Source: Roseovarius sp. SCSIO 43702 (GTDB lineage: Bacteria > Pseudomonadota > Alphaproteobacteria > Rhodobacterales > Rhodobacteraceae). Taken from it: a stretch of 64,000 bases of DNA. The notes under the pieces are model-generated. The model saw only the letters and a list, made by a program, of their open reading frames with translations. It was not told the origin of the DNA and did not search any database. Positions 38,195-46,429 of this stretch are shown in pieces (positions within the stretch are counted from its first letter, which is position 1; the number at the start of each line of letters is the position of its first letter). Where the stretch lies: assembly GCF_019599045.1 (NCBI RefSeq), contig NZ_CP080623.1, positions 3,308,501 to 3,372,500 on the forward strand. Reading direction: 5' to 3'. Position numbers and translations under genes: made by a program.

Positions 38195-39315
38195 TGACAC
38201 CCGAAACCGAAGCCGACCTCGCCGAGATCGTCCGCGGCGCCAACGACCCGCTCAGCATCGAGGGCGGCGGCACCCGGCCCATCGGCGGCCCGCGCGGCGG
38301 CACGCGCCTCTCGACGCGGGCGATGACGGGGATCACGCTCTACGAGCCGGGCGCGCTCACTCTCGTGGTGCGCGCGGGCACGGCGCTGGAGGAGGTCGAG
38401 CAGACGCTCGCCGCCGAAGGTCAGGCCCTCGCCTTCGAGCCGATGGACCATCGCGGCATCCTCGGCACCACCGGCACGCCCACCATCGGCGGGGTGGTCG
38501 CGATGAACGCCTCGGGTCCGCGGCGCGTGTCCTCGGTGGGGGCTTGCCGCGATCATCTTCTGGGGGTGCGCTTCGTCGACGGGCAGGGACGCATCGTCAG
38601 GAATGGCGGTCGCGTGATGAAGAACGTGACGGGCTACGACCTCGTGAAGCTCATGGCGGGTTCCATGGGCCGGCTCGGCGTGCTGACCGAAGTGTCGCTC
38701 AAGGTGCTGCCCGCCCCGCGCCATACCGCCACGCTCTCCTGCGAAGGTCTGGCCGACGGGGCGGCGGTGGCGCTGCTCGCCCGCGCGCTCGGATCGCCCT
38801 ACGAGGTGACGGGTGCCGCGCATCTGCAAGCCGGGGCGTCGGGCGTGTCCCGCACGCTCGTGCGGATCGAGGGCGCGGAAGCCTCCGTCGCCTATCGCGC
38901 GGAGCAGCTGCGCGCGCGGCTCTCGGATGCGGGCGAGATCACGCTCGAGACCGACCGCGAGGCGAACGCCGAGACCTGGGCCGGCATCCGCGACGCGGCG
39001 CCTTTCCACGACCACCCGGGCGAGGTCTGGCGCCTCTCGGTCAAGCCCTCCGACGCACCGGCGCTGGTGGCGGGCCTCGAAGACGCGCGCGCGATCTACG
39101 ATTGGGGCGGCGGCCTTGTCTGGCTGACCCTCCCCGAGGGCGCGGACGGCGCCGCGCTGCGGGACGCGGTCTCCGGGCTGGGCGGGCACGCGACACGCTA
39201 TCGCGGCGGCCGCGGCCCGGCACTGCATCCGCCCGCCCCGGCCATCGCGACGCTCGAGGCGGGCCTGCGCGCGCGCTTCGACCCGCGCGGCATCTTCGCG
39301 GGGCCCCCGGCATGA
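38194..39315 (+). CDS. glcE: glycolate oxidase subunit GlcE
   Basis: A 373-residue FAD-binding subunit of the glycolate oxidase complex. It has a short N-terminal FAD domain with IEGGGTRPIGG and GTPTIGGVVAMNASGPRR, then NGGRVMKNVTGYDLVKLMAGSMGRLGVLTEV and a C-terminus ending FDPRGIFAG. The ATG overlaps the glcD stop and its own stop overlaps the next gene (ATGA). The long in-frame open stretch upstream of the ATG is glcD read out of frame. Confidence 0.95.
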   Translation: MTPETEADLAEIVRGANDPLSIEGGGTRPIGGPRGGTRLSTRAMTGITLYEPGALTLVVRAGTALEEVEQTLAAEGQALAFEPMDHRGILGTTGTPTIGGVVAMNASGPRRVSSVGACRDHLLGVRFVDGQGRIVRNGGRVMKNVTGYDLVKLMAGSMGRLGVLTEVSLKVLPAPRHTATLSCEGLADGAAVALLARALGSPYEVTGAAHLQAGASGVSRTLVRIEGAEASVAYRAEQLRARLSDAGEITLETDREANAETWAGIRDAAPFHDHPGEVWRLSVKPSDAPALVAGLEDARAIYDWGGGLVWLTLPEGADGAALRDAVSGLGGHATRYRGGRGPALHPPAPAIATLEAGLRARFDPRGIFAGPPA

Positions 39316-39653
39316 GCCCGGCCCTTTCGCTCTTCCTCGTGGGTCTGCCCATCGCCACCTTCGCGATCTTTGCCTGCCTTCCCAACTGGCGCAGCTACCT
39401 GGTCGGCTGGGCGATCTTCGCGGTGCTTTTCGCCATCGCGGCGACGGCTCCCTTCCCGGTCTCGTCCTCCACCTCGATCCGCGGCATCGACCTGCCACCC
39501 GTGCGCTGGAGCCTTCTCGCCGCGCTGGCGACGCTCCCGGCGCAGGGCTGGCGCGCCTGGCGGCACCGGCAGGATCGCGCGTCGCATTACCACCTGGTAC
39601 TGTTGCCCTCCATCGCCCTGCTGATCCTGGCGGGTTTCCAGATCCTTCCCTGA
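39312..39653 (+). CDS. small membrane protein inside glc operon (paralogue 1)
   Basis: A 113-residue protein with three or four hydrophobic helices: about 4-22, 29-47, 66-80 and 95-112. It contains LATLPAQGWRAWR, which is also present in the next gene, and the NWRSYLVGWAIF segment aligns with DWRTYLIGLGVV there. It is coupled to glcE by ATGA. I do not recognise a characterised family. Position implies a membrane anchor or assembly factor for the GlcDEF complex, or an unrelated passenger. Confidence 0.8.
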   Translation: MSPALSLFLVGLPIATFAIFACLPNWRSYLVGWAIFAVLFAIAATAPFPVSSSTSIRGIDLPPVRWSLLAALATLPAQGWRAWRHRQDRASHYHLVLLPSIALLILAGFQILP

Positions 39654-39667
39654 CGCGAGGACCCACC

Positions 39668-40030
39668 TTGATCGGCCTGTTCATCTTCATCTTCGGCGTG
39701 CCCCTGGCGGTCTTCGTGATCCTTCTGATGCTGCGCGACTGGCGAACCTATCTCATCGGGCTGGGCGTGGTCGCGCTTCTCTGCGGGATCGGCGCGCTCA
39801 TGATCTACCCGCTTTCCCCGCCAGGCGGCCCCGACGACTGGTTCCACGGGATCGAGCAGGTGCCGCTCTGGGGCGCCGCGCTCGCGGCCCTCGCGACGCT
39901 GCCCGCACAGGGCTGGCGCGCATGGCGCCGCAAACGGGGCCAGCCCACCCATTACGCAGCGGCGATCGCCCTCACCGTGGGCGTGATCCTTTTCGTCATA
40001 TTCGGCCCCAGCGTTTTCCTTCTCCGGTAG
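39668..40030 (+). CDS. small membrane protein inside glc operon (paralogue 2)
   Basis: A 120-residue protein from a TTG start with GAGGACC eight bases ahead. Four hydrophobic segments are visible (about 2-21, 27-47, 68-82, 97-118). It shares with the preceding protein the order of helices and the near-identical LATLPAQGWRAWR. The two are evidently tandem duplicates. It ends 6 bases before glcF. Function unknown. Confidence 0.8.
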   Translation: MIGLFIFIFGVPLAVFVILLMLRDWRTYLIGLGVVALLCGIGALMIYPLSPPGGPDDWFHGIEQVPLWGAALAALATLPAQGWRAWRRKRGQPTHYAAAIALTVGVILFVIFGPSVFLLR

Positions 40031-40036
40031 GACATC

Positions 40037-41326
40037 ATGCAAACGAATTTCTCCGAGACTCAGCTCCGCGACCCCGGCACCAAGCGCGCGAACGAGATCC
40101 TGCGCGCCTGCGTGCATTGCGGTTTCTGCACGGCGACCTGCCCCACCTACCAGGTGCTTGGCGACGAACTCGACAGCCCGCGGGGCCGCATCTACCTCAT
40201 CAAGGACATGCTCGAGAACGAGCGGGTGCCCGACGCCAAGACCGTCAAGCACATCGACCGCTGCCTCTCGTGCCTCGCCTGCATGACGACCTGCCCCTCG
40301 GGCGTGCATTACATGCACTTGGTCGATCACGCGCGGGAATATATCGAGGACAACTACAAGCGCCCCCTCTCGGATCGCGCATTGCGCTGGGTGCTGGCGC
40401 GCATCCTGCCCTACCCGACGCGCTTCCGGCTGGCGCTGCTCGGGGCCAAGATAGGCCGCCCCTTCGCGCGGCTCATGCCCGACGCCCGGCTGCGCGCCAT
40501 GCTCGAAATGGCGCCCGAGACCATCCCCCCGGTCAGCCGCAACGACGACCCGCAGACCTTCCCGGCCAAGGGCGCGAAGGCCAGGCGCGTGGCACTGATG
40601 ACCGGCTGCGCCCAGCGCGCGCTCAACACCGACATCAACGACGCCACCATCCGCCTCCTGACGCGCCTCGGCTGCGACGTGGTGGTCGCGAAAGGCGCGG
40701 GCTGCTGCGGCGCGCTCACGCATCACATGGGCAAGACGCAGGAAAGCCACGCGACCGCAGCGCGCAACATCCGGGCATGGACCGCCGAGATGGAGGGGGA
40801 CGGGCTCGACGCCATCGTCATCAACACCTCGGGCTGCGGCACGACGGTCAAGGATTACGGCCACATGTTCCGCACCGAAGACCTCGCGCCCGACGCCGCC
40901 CGCGTCTCGGACATCGCGATGGATGTCTCGGAACTGCTGGTGCAGCTCGACCTGCCCGAGGGCGCGCCCAAGGGCCTCACCGTGGCCTATCACGCGGCCT
41001 GCTCGCTCCAGCATGGCCAGAAGATCAAGAGCTACCCCAAGGACCTGCTGAAACGCGCGGGCTTCGACGTGGTCGAACCGGCCGACGCGCATCTCTGCTG
41101 CGGCTCGGCGGGCACCTACAACCTCATGCAGCCCGCGATTTCGGCGCAATTGCGCGACCGCAAGGTGCGCACGCTCGAGGCCCGCGCGCCCGACATCATC
41201 GCGGCGGGCAACATCGGCTGCATGATGCAGATCGGGCGGGCCACCGACATTCCCATGGTCCACACGGTCGAGCTTCTCGACTGGGCGACCGGCGGCCCGA
41301 AACCCCCGGCGCTGGCCAAGGCCTGA
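40037..41326 (+). CDS. glcF: glycolate oxidase iron-sulfur subunit GlcF
   Basis: A 429-residue electron-transfer subunit. Two 4Fe-4S motifs are visible: Cys25-x2-Cys28-x2-Cys31-x3-Cys35-Pro and a second in CLSCLACMTTCPSG. Two CCG-type domains follow, with GCCGALTHHMG and LCCGSAGTYNLMQP. It passes electrons from GlcD to the quinone pool. The ATG at 40037 lies 6 bases after the small membrane gene. Only 6 bases separate its stop from the convergent pterin dehydratase. Confidence 0.96.
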   Translation: MQTNFSETQLRDPGTKRANEILRACVHCGFCTATCPTYQVLGDELDSPRGRIYLIKDMLENERVPDAKTVKHIDRCLSCLACMTTCPSGVHYMHLVDHAREYIEDNYKRPLSDRALRWVLARILPYPTRFRLALLGAKIGRPFARLMPDARLRAMLEMAPETIPPVSRNDDPQTFPAKGAKARRVALMTGCAQRALNTDINDATIRLLTRLGCDVVVAKGAGCCGALTHHMGKTQESHATAARNIRAWTAEMEGDGLDAIVINTSGCGTTVKDYGHMFRTEDLAPDAARVSDIAMDVSELLVQLDLPEGAPKGLTVAYHAACSLQHGQKIKSYPKDLLKRAGFDVVEPADAHLCCGSAGTYNLMQPAISAQLRDRKVRTLEARAPDIIAAGNIGCMMQIGRATDIPMVHTVELLDWATGGPKPPALAKA

Positions 41327-41332
41327 CCCCGC

Positions 41333-41629
41333 TCACCCGGCGAAGGAATCCATCTTCCGCGCGAGCTTCACGTCAAGCGAACTCAGCCCGCCCACGTCAT
41401 GCGTGGTCAGCGTCACCTCGACCTTGTTGTAGACGTTCGACCATTCCGGGTGGTGATTCCACTTCTCGGCCCAGATCGCCGCGCGGGTCATGAAGCCGAA
41501 AGCCTCGGTGAAATCGTCGAACTCGAAACTCTTGGCGATGGCATCGCGCCCCTCGACCATGCTCCACCCGTTGTCGGTCAGCGGCGTCAGCATCGTCTTG
41601 CGCGCCGTGTCGCTCAGCTTCTCGGTCAT
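41333..41629 (-). CDS. 4a-hydroxytetrahydrobiopterin dehydratase (PCD/DCoH)
   Basis: A 98-residue pterin-4a-carbinolamine dehydratase. It has the family motif [33 protein letters not shown] near the C-terminus, with the active-site His pair, and [11 protein letters not shown] before it. It recycles the pterin cofactor of aromatic amino-acid hydroxylases. The start at 41629 follows GGAGG and overlaps the upstream acyltransferase stop (ATGA). No phenylalanine hydroxylase gene is in the window. Confidence 0.95.
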   Translation of the reverse strand: MTEKLSDTARKTMLTPLTDNGWSMVEGRDAIAKSFEFDDFTEAFGFMTRAAIWAEKWNHHPEWSNVYNKVEVTLTTHDVGGLSSLDVKLARKMDSFAG

Positions 41630-42813
41630 TGGTGTTCCTCCTCCGCTGTCTTCCGAAAGGGACCGTAGCCCGTCAGGACCTCGATATCCTCGTCCACGGC
41701 CGCGCCCTCCGCCTCGAGATAGTGCGCGACGGCCTGCGCGAAACCCGGATCCCCGATCCAGTGCAGCGAATGGACGGGCTTCGGCAGGTATCCGCGCGCC
41801 AGCTTGTGCTCTCCCTGCGCGCCCGCCTCCACGCGCGCGAGGCCGCGAGCGATCGCGTAATCGATCGCCTGATAGTAGCACAGTTCGAAATGCAGATGCG
41901 CATGCGCTTCGGCGCAGCCCCAGTAGCGGCCGAAAAGCGCCCGGCGCCCGATCAGGTTCATCGCCCCCGCAACCGGCTCTCCGCCGCGCAGCGCCAGGAT
42001 CAGCAGGACGTCATCGCGAAGCCGGTCATGCGCCAGGTCGAAGAACGCCCGCGTGAGATAGGGCGTCCCCCATTTCCGCGCGCCCGTGTCCTGGTAGAAG
42101 TGCCACATCGCCTCCCAATGCGCGGGCTCGATCGCGTCGCCCGTGAGATGCACGATCTCGCCGCCGAACGCCTGCGCCGCGCGGCGCTCCTTGCGGATCA
42201 TCTTGCGCTTGCGCGAACTCAGATCGGCGAGGAAGGCATCGAAATCGGCATATCCCCTGTTCTCCCAGTGATATTGCTGCCCCTTGCGCGCCATCAGGCC
42301 CATCGCCTCGCCCGCCGCGCGCTCGGCCTCGGTGCAGAAGGTGACATGAAGCGAACTGAGACCGTGCCGCTCGGCCATCTTCACCGCGCCCTCGACCAGC
42401 GCGGCGCGCCCGATCTCCTCATGCCCCGGCCGGGTCAGGAACCGGCGACCCGTCACGGGGGTAAAGGGCACGGCGATCTGCAATTTCGGATAGTATCGCC
42501 CGCCCGCCCGCTCATAGGCATGCGCCCAGTTGTGATCGAAGATGTATTCGCCCTGGCTGTGCCCCTTGGCATAGAGCGGTGCGACCGCGATCACCTCGTC
42601 CCCCGCCCGCGCGCACAGGTAATGCGGCTCCCACCCGGTGCCGGGCCCCACCGATCCGCTCTCCTCGAGCGCTGCGAGAAAGCGGTAGGTCGTGAACGGG
42701 TCCTCGGGCCGCCCGCCCTGCGCCGCCTCGGGGCAGGCACAGGCATCCCACGCGGCCTGCCCGATCTCGGACAGGCGGTCATGCAGGGTGACGGTGATCT
42801 CGGTCTCGGCCAT
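41626..42813 (-). CDS. GNAT/FemAB-like acyltransferase (COG3146 family)
   Basis: A 395-residue protein of the FemAB-like GNAT family (COG3146). Diagnostic segments are [25 protein letters not shown] sequence near residue 95, [39 protein letters not shown], and C-terminal [24 protein letters not shown]. Members are annotated as peptidogalycan or N-acyltransferase proteins; the substrate is unproven. The start at 42813 or 42843 is uncertain. It is coupled to the pterin dehydratase. Confidence 0.9.
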   Translation of the reverse strand: MAETEITVTLHDRLSEIGQAAWDACACPEAAQGGRPEDPFTTYRFLAALEESGSVGPGTGWEPHYLCARAGDEVIAVAPLYAKGHSQGEYIFDHNWAHAYERAGGRYYPKLQIAVPFTPVTGRRFLTRPGHEEIGRAALVEGAVKMAERHGLSSLHVTFCTEAERAAGEAMGLMARKGQQYHWENRGYADFDAFLADLSSRKRKMIRKERRAAQAFGGEIVHLTGDAIEPAHWEAMWHFYQDTGARKWGTPYLTRAFFDLAHDRLRDDVLLILALRGGEPVAGAMNLIGRRALFGRYWGCAEAHAHLHFELCYYQAIDYAIARGLARVEAGAQGEHKLARGYLPKPVHSLHWIGDPGFAQAVAHYLEAEGAAVDEDIEVLTGYGPFRKTAEEEHQ

Positions 42814-42846
42814 GTCAGGTGAAACTTGGGGTGGTGCGGGCATGGA

Positions 42847-43614
42847 TCAAGCGGGATGCGCCGCGAGGTATCCCTCGAAGGTGATGTTGTCCGCGCGCCG
42901 CCGCGCCACCCGCTCCTCCGCCTCGGACCGGACGGTCCAGCACAGCACCCGCGCGCCGCCTGCCCGCAACTCCGCCACCCGCGCACGGCCCAGGTCGCTC
43001 GCCTGGTGACTGACGAAACTCGCGCCCGCCGTCTCGTAATCGGGGATCTCGCGCAGCCGCCTGCGCACGTCGCGCCGCAAAAGCGGCCAGTCGGCGAGCG
43101 GGTAAGCGCAGGTGACAAGCCCGCGCGCCCGGTCCGGGCAGAGGTCCCGCAGCGCGATCACCGAATGGGGGTTGAACGACATGAGCGCCGCGTCGCCCGC
43201 ATATCCCGCCAGGTCGGCGGCGATCGCGGCCTCGAGCCGGCCGTCGGTGCGGCCCATCTGGCCGTGTTGGTCCTTCACCTCGATCAGAAGCGGCACCCGC
43301 CCGGCCACCAGCGCCAGCACCTCGGCCAGCGTCGGAATCCCCTCGTCCCCGCCCTTCAGCGCCAGCGCGCCCAGCGCATCGGCATCCTGTTGCGCGATCG
43401 GCCCGCGCCGCCCGGTCAGGCGGCCCAGGTCATAGTCGTGAAAGACCATCGCCCGCCCGTCGCGCGAGGGCTGCACGTCGATCTCGATGCCATAGCCTCG
43501 CGCGATCGCGGCACGGATCGCCGCGCGCGAATTCTCGGGCCGCGCGTCGCCGAGATCATGCAGGGCCCGATGCGCGATCGGCGCGCGCAGGAACGCGTCG
43601 GGCAGCGGGATCAT
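42847..43614 (-). CDS. glycerophosphodiester phosphodiesterase family protein
   Basis: A 255-residue GDPD TIM-barrel enzyme that would cleave glycerophosphodiesters to glycerol-3-phosphate and an alcohol. The catalytic HRALHDLGDARPENS, the metal ligands in IEIDVQPSRDG, and VFHDYDLGRLTG are intact. LLIEVKDQ and the C-terminal VLCWTVRSEAE complete the barrel. The cytoplasmic location follows from the absence of a signal peptide. Its ATG overlaps the RidA stop (ATGA). Confidence 0.93.
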   Translation of the reverse strand: MIPLPDAFLRAPIAHRALHDLGDARPENSRAAIRAAIARGYGIEIDVQPSRDGRAMVFHDYDLGRLTGRRGPIAQQDADALGALALKGGDEGIPTLAEVLALVAGRVPLLIEVKDQHGQMGRTDGRLEAAIAADLAGYAGDAALMSFNPHSVIALRDLCPDRARGLVTCAYPLADWPLLRRDVRRRLREIPDYETAGASFVSHQASDLGRARVAELRAGGARVLCWTVRSEAEERVARRRADNITFEGYLAAHPA

Positions 43615-44072
43615 TCGATCTCGAAGATCCCGTCGATCTCGACCGCGACGCCCAGGGGAAGCGACGCCGCCGACACCGCCGCGCGCGCGTGCTTGCCCGC
43701 CTCGCCCAGCGCCTCTCCGATGAAGTCCGATGCGCCGTTGATCACCAGCGGCTGGTCGGTGAAATCGGGCGTCGAGTTGACGAACCCCGTGAGCTTCACC
43801 ACCTGCTTGAGCCGGTCGAGATCGCCGCCGCAAGCCGCCTTCACCTGCGCCAGGAGCGCGATGGCACAGACCTTCGCCGCCCGCGCGCCCGCCTCGACAT
43901 CCATGTCGTCGCCCAGCTTCCCGGTGATGAGACCGTTCTCGTCCTTGGCGATCTGGCCCGAGACATGGACAAGGTTGCCGGTCTGCACGAAGGGCACGTA
44001 ATTCGCCGCCGGGGCGGGCGCGTCGGGCAGGGTCACGCCCATCTCGGCCAGTTTCTTCTCGATACGTCCCAT
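43611..44072 (-). CDS. RidA family protein
   Basis: A 153-residue RidA/YjgF-family protein of the longer COG0251 type. FVQTGNLVHVSGQIAKD, KVVKLTGFVNSTPDF-like sequence and the C-terminal ARAAVSAASLPLGVAVEIDGIFE motif with the substrate-binding Arg are present. Family members deaminate reactive enamines or imines. The start at 44072 follows AGGAG at 8 bases. It is first in the RidA-GDPD unit; the gene-free 1 kb region lies immediately upstream. Confidence 0.93.
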   Translation of the reverse strand: MGRIEKKLAEMGVTLPDAPAPAANYVPFVQTGNLVHVSGQIAKDENGLITGKLGDDMDVEAGARAAKVCAIALLAQVKAACGGDLDRLKQVVKLTGFVNSTPDFTDQPLVINGASDFIGEALGEAGKHARAAVSAASLPLGVAVEIDGIFEIE

Positions 44073-45124
44073 CTGCGGCGCTCCTTTTCCTGTCATCTCT
44101 CGCGGGCCCTCGGCCCATCGCCGCGACGCTACCCGCGTGCGAGGCGAAAGAAAACACCGAAACGTGCCGGGCAGGCGGCGGTCCCCCCGCGCGGGGACCG
44201 ACCCCGGTGCACCCGGCTCGCGGCGCACCCCTGTCCGCGCGACGCGGCTTCGGGCCGTCGCGAGGGACGATGCGGCTCGGACGCCAACCCCCGCCGCGAC
44301 GCACCCGCCGCGACGCTCGTCACGCCTCAGCCCCCCGCCTCCTCGCGGCCCCATCCGCGCATCCTCGACGGGCGCGACCATCCCTCGCAGCCACGCCGCC
44401 ACGATTTCACGCAGTCCCGACCCGCCACACCCGTTCCGGCGCACCTCGCGAGGACAACAAACCATCAGGCGCACCCTCCCACCAGCCAACGCCTTGAAAC
44501 CGTGAGGCCCAAGCGCCGCACCATCCGCCGCGGTGCCACGGCCGGATATCCCTGTCGCTCGGTCCCGGTTCGATCCCCGTGCCACCCCTCGAACCGCGCC
44601 GGCCGCAGGGTCCGAGGCGATCCGCGGGGCTGCACCCGGCTCGCTCGCTCGGGACGTCACCAAGCGGACGCCATTCGGACCTCTGCCCGAGGTTCTCCTG
44701 CGCCGCGTCGATACCGATCCGGCGCGACCCGGCGCCCGAGCCGAGTGCCGGTTCCTCGACACACGCGTGCCTGCTCCTGCGTTTCTCGTGGCCCGGCCCG
44801 ATAGCGTCAGCCGCGAAATCGCCCCCGACGAGGACGTCCGAAACCACCGCGCAGCCGCGCGTTCCGTTCGTCTTTCCGACCTCCGCGCCCGATCCCTCCC
44901 GCAAACCGTCCGGGTTACGCCTAGGGATCCGGCCTGACCCGACGCGCCATTCCGCCGCCCGCCCTATGCACGCCTGCGCCGCGCCTTGTCCCGCCCGCCT
45001 GTTCGTCGCCCCGTGCGACATCGCCTCGACCGCGGCGCGGATATCCCAAAGCTCGTCTCGCGCTCCGCTGCCGCGCGGCCGGGACACCGGCCCGACACCC
45101 CCTCTCTCATCGCCGCGCCATCAC
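44073..45124. other. 1052-bp stretch with no recognisable gene
   Basis: The longest gene-free stretch in an otherwise tightly packed window. Open frames exist on both strands (for example plus 44533-44937 and minus 44407-45087). Their products are Arg/Pro/Gly-rich with no family resemblance and no ribosome sites, so I do not call them. A perfect 8-bp hairpin CGGTCCCC/GGGGACCG (44179-44200) lies about 110 bases upstream of ridA. A 14-base direct repeat TGCACCCGGCTCGC occurs at 44208-44221 and 44631-44644. It separates ridA from the 3' end of the secretion adaptor. It could be a decayed gene, a lost secretion substrate, or an untranslated or RNA region. Confidence 0.5.
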
Positions 45125-46429
45125 TCATTCCCGAAAGGCCGTCGCGAAATACCGGGTCAGCGGCTCCGCGAGATAGGCGAGCGGTGTTCGCTCGCCCGTG
45201 GTGAAGAACGCCTCGACCGGCATGCCGGGGACGAGCGTCACCCCATCGGGAAGCCGCCGTTCCTCTCCGGGGTCGAGCGCGATCTCGGCGCGGTAATACG
45301 GCGCGTCGCCACCGTTGTCGTCGACGAGATGCGCCGAGATCACGCGCACGCGCCCGGCGAGGCGCGGCGCATCGCGCGCGGACGTGGCGCCGAGGCGCAG
45401 ACCCACGGCCTGGCCCGCGCGCAGCCTGTCGATATCGGCGGGCCGGATCCGGGCCATCACCTGCGGGCGTTCGCCGTCCGGCACGATGGCAAGCACCGGC
45501 TCGGCCGGGCGCAGGACGGCCTGCCGCGCGTGGATGCGCAAGCCATGAACCACCCCTCCGACCGGCGCGCGCAGGTCGAGCCGCCCGATCCGCGCGCCCA
45601 GCGCGGCCAGCCGTTCGCGGGTTTCGATCTCGGTGTGGCGCAGGTCGCGCAGCTGGCCGATCGTCGCCTCCCGCTCGCGCGCGGCGCGGCGCTTTCGCTC
45701 GATGGCGATACCCGCCATGTCGCCCTCCATCCCGGCCATGGCGGCCCGCAGCTCGGCGCGCGCGCCCTCGAGCCGCGCCGCCTCCCGCCGCAGCGCAAGC
45801 ACCCGCGCGGCGGGGACGAGACCGCCCGACAGGAGCGCCTCCTGGCCCGCCAGTTCCTCGGCGATCAGCGCGGCCTGGCGGTCGAGCGCCGCGGCCTGTT
45901 TCCGCGATTCGGCCACCTGCCGTGCCAGCTGCCGCAGCCGCCGGTCGAATTCGCGCCTCTCGGCCGCGCGCGCCTCGGCCCAGGCGGCATGGAGCCGCCG
46001 TTGACCGGCCATGAGCTCGCCCACCTCCGGACGGGCCGCCGCGGCTCGAAGCTCGGCGCCGAAGGCCGGGGCGGCGCCTGCGTCGCGCGCTGCCTCGAGC
46101 CGGGCACGCCGTGCCAGCAGCTCGAACAACCGCGCCTCGGCCACCGCGCGCTCGGCGGCAAGTGCGCCCGCCTCGAGCGTCACGAGCACGTCGCCCGCCG
46201 CCACCCGGTCGCCGTCGCGCACGTGAAGCCGCGCAACCACGCCACCCTCGGGATGCTGCACGACCTGCCGGCCCGAGGCGAAATCGACCGTGCCGGGCGC
46301 GATGAAAGCTCCCGCGATCCGCGCCGTGACGCCCCAGCCACCGACACCGGCCAGAAGGATCGCCAGCACGGCACAGGCGACGAGGACCGGGCCACGCGCC
46401 GCGCCGGGGGAGGTCGCGCGCCGGTTCAT
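45125..46429 (-). CDS. type I secretion membrane-fusion protein (HlyD/PrtE family)
   Basis: A 434-residue periplasmic adaptor of a type I secretion system. A single N-terminal helix (about 14-36) is followed by APGTVDFASGRQVVQHPEGGVVARLHVRDGDRV, the split lipoyl half-motif. A long Ala/Arg/Glu-rich coiled coil (about 90-270) and the second half, LDLRAPVGGVVHGLRIH, follow, ending PLTRYFATAFRE. It bridges the inner-membrane ABC exporter and an outer-membrane TolC-like channel, which is not in the window. It is coupled to the exporter by ATGA. Confidence 0.93.
   Translation of the reverse strand: MNRRATSPGAARGPVLVACAVLAILLAGVGGWGVTARIAGAFIAPGTVDFASGRQVVQHPEGGVVARLHVRDGDRVAAGDVLVTLEAGALAAERAVAEARLFELLARRARLEAARDAGAAPAFGAELRAAAARPEVGELMAGQRRLHAAWAEARAAERREFDRRLRQLARQVAESRKQAAALDRQAALIAEELAGQEALLSGGLVPAARVLALRREAARLEGARAELRAAMAGMEGDMAGIAIERKRRAAREREATIGQLRDLRHTEIETRERLAALGARIGRLDLRAPVGGVVHGLRIHARQAVLRPAEPVLAIVPDGERPQVMARIRPADIDRLRAGQAVGLRLGATSARDAPRLAGRVRVISAHLVDDNGGDAPYYRAEIALDPGEERRLPDGVTLVPGMPVEAFFTTGERTPLAYLAEPLTRYFATAFRE

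Noticed and set aside
44563..44592. GGTTCGATCC resembling a tRNA T-loop
   Set aside because: The flanking bases do not form a T-stem, and no acceptor or anticodon stem is present on either strand.
44533..44937. 134-codon plus-strand frame in the gene-free region
   Set aside because: Arg/Pro-rich, no ribosome site and no family features; left as possible only.
44407..45087. 226-codon minus-strand frame in the gene-free region
   Set aside because: No ribosome site, low-complexity Arg/Gly/Trp composition and no recognisable motif; not supported as a gene.
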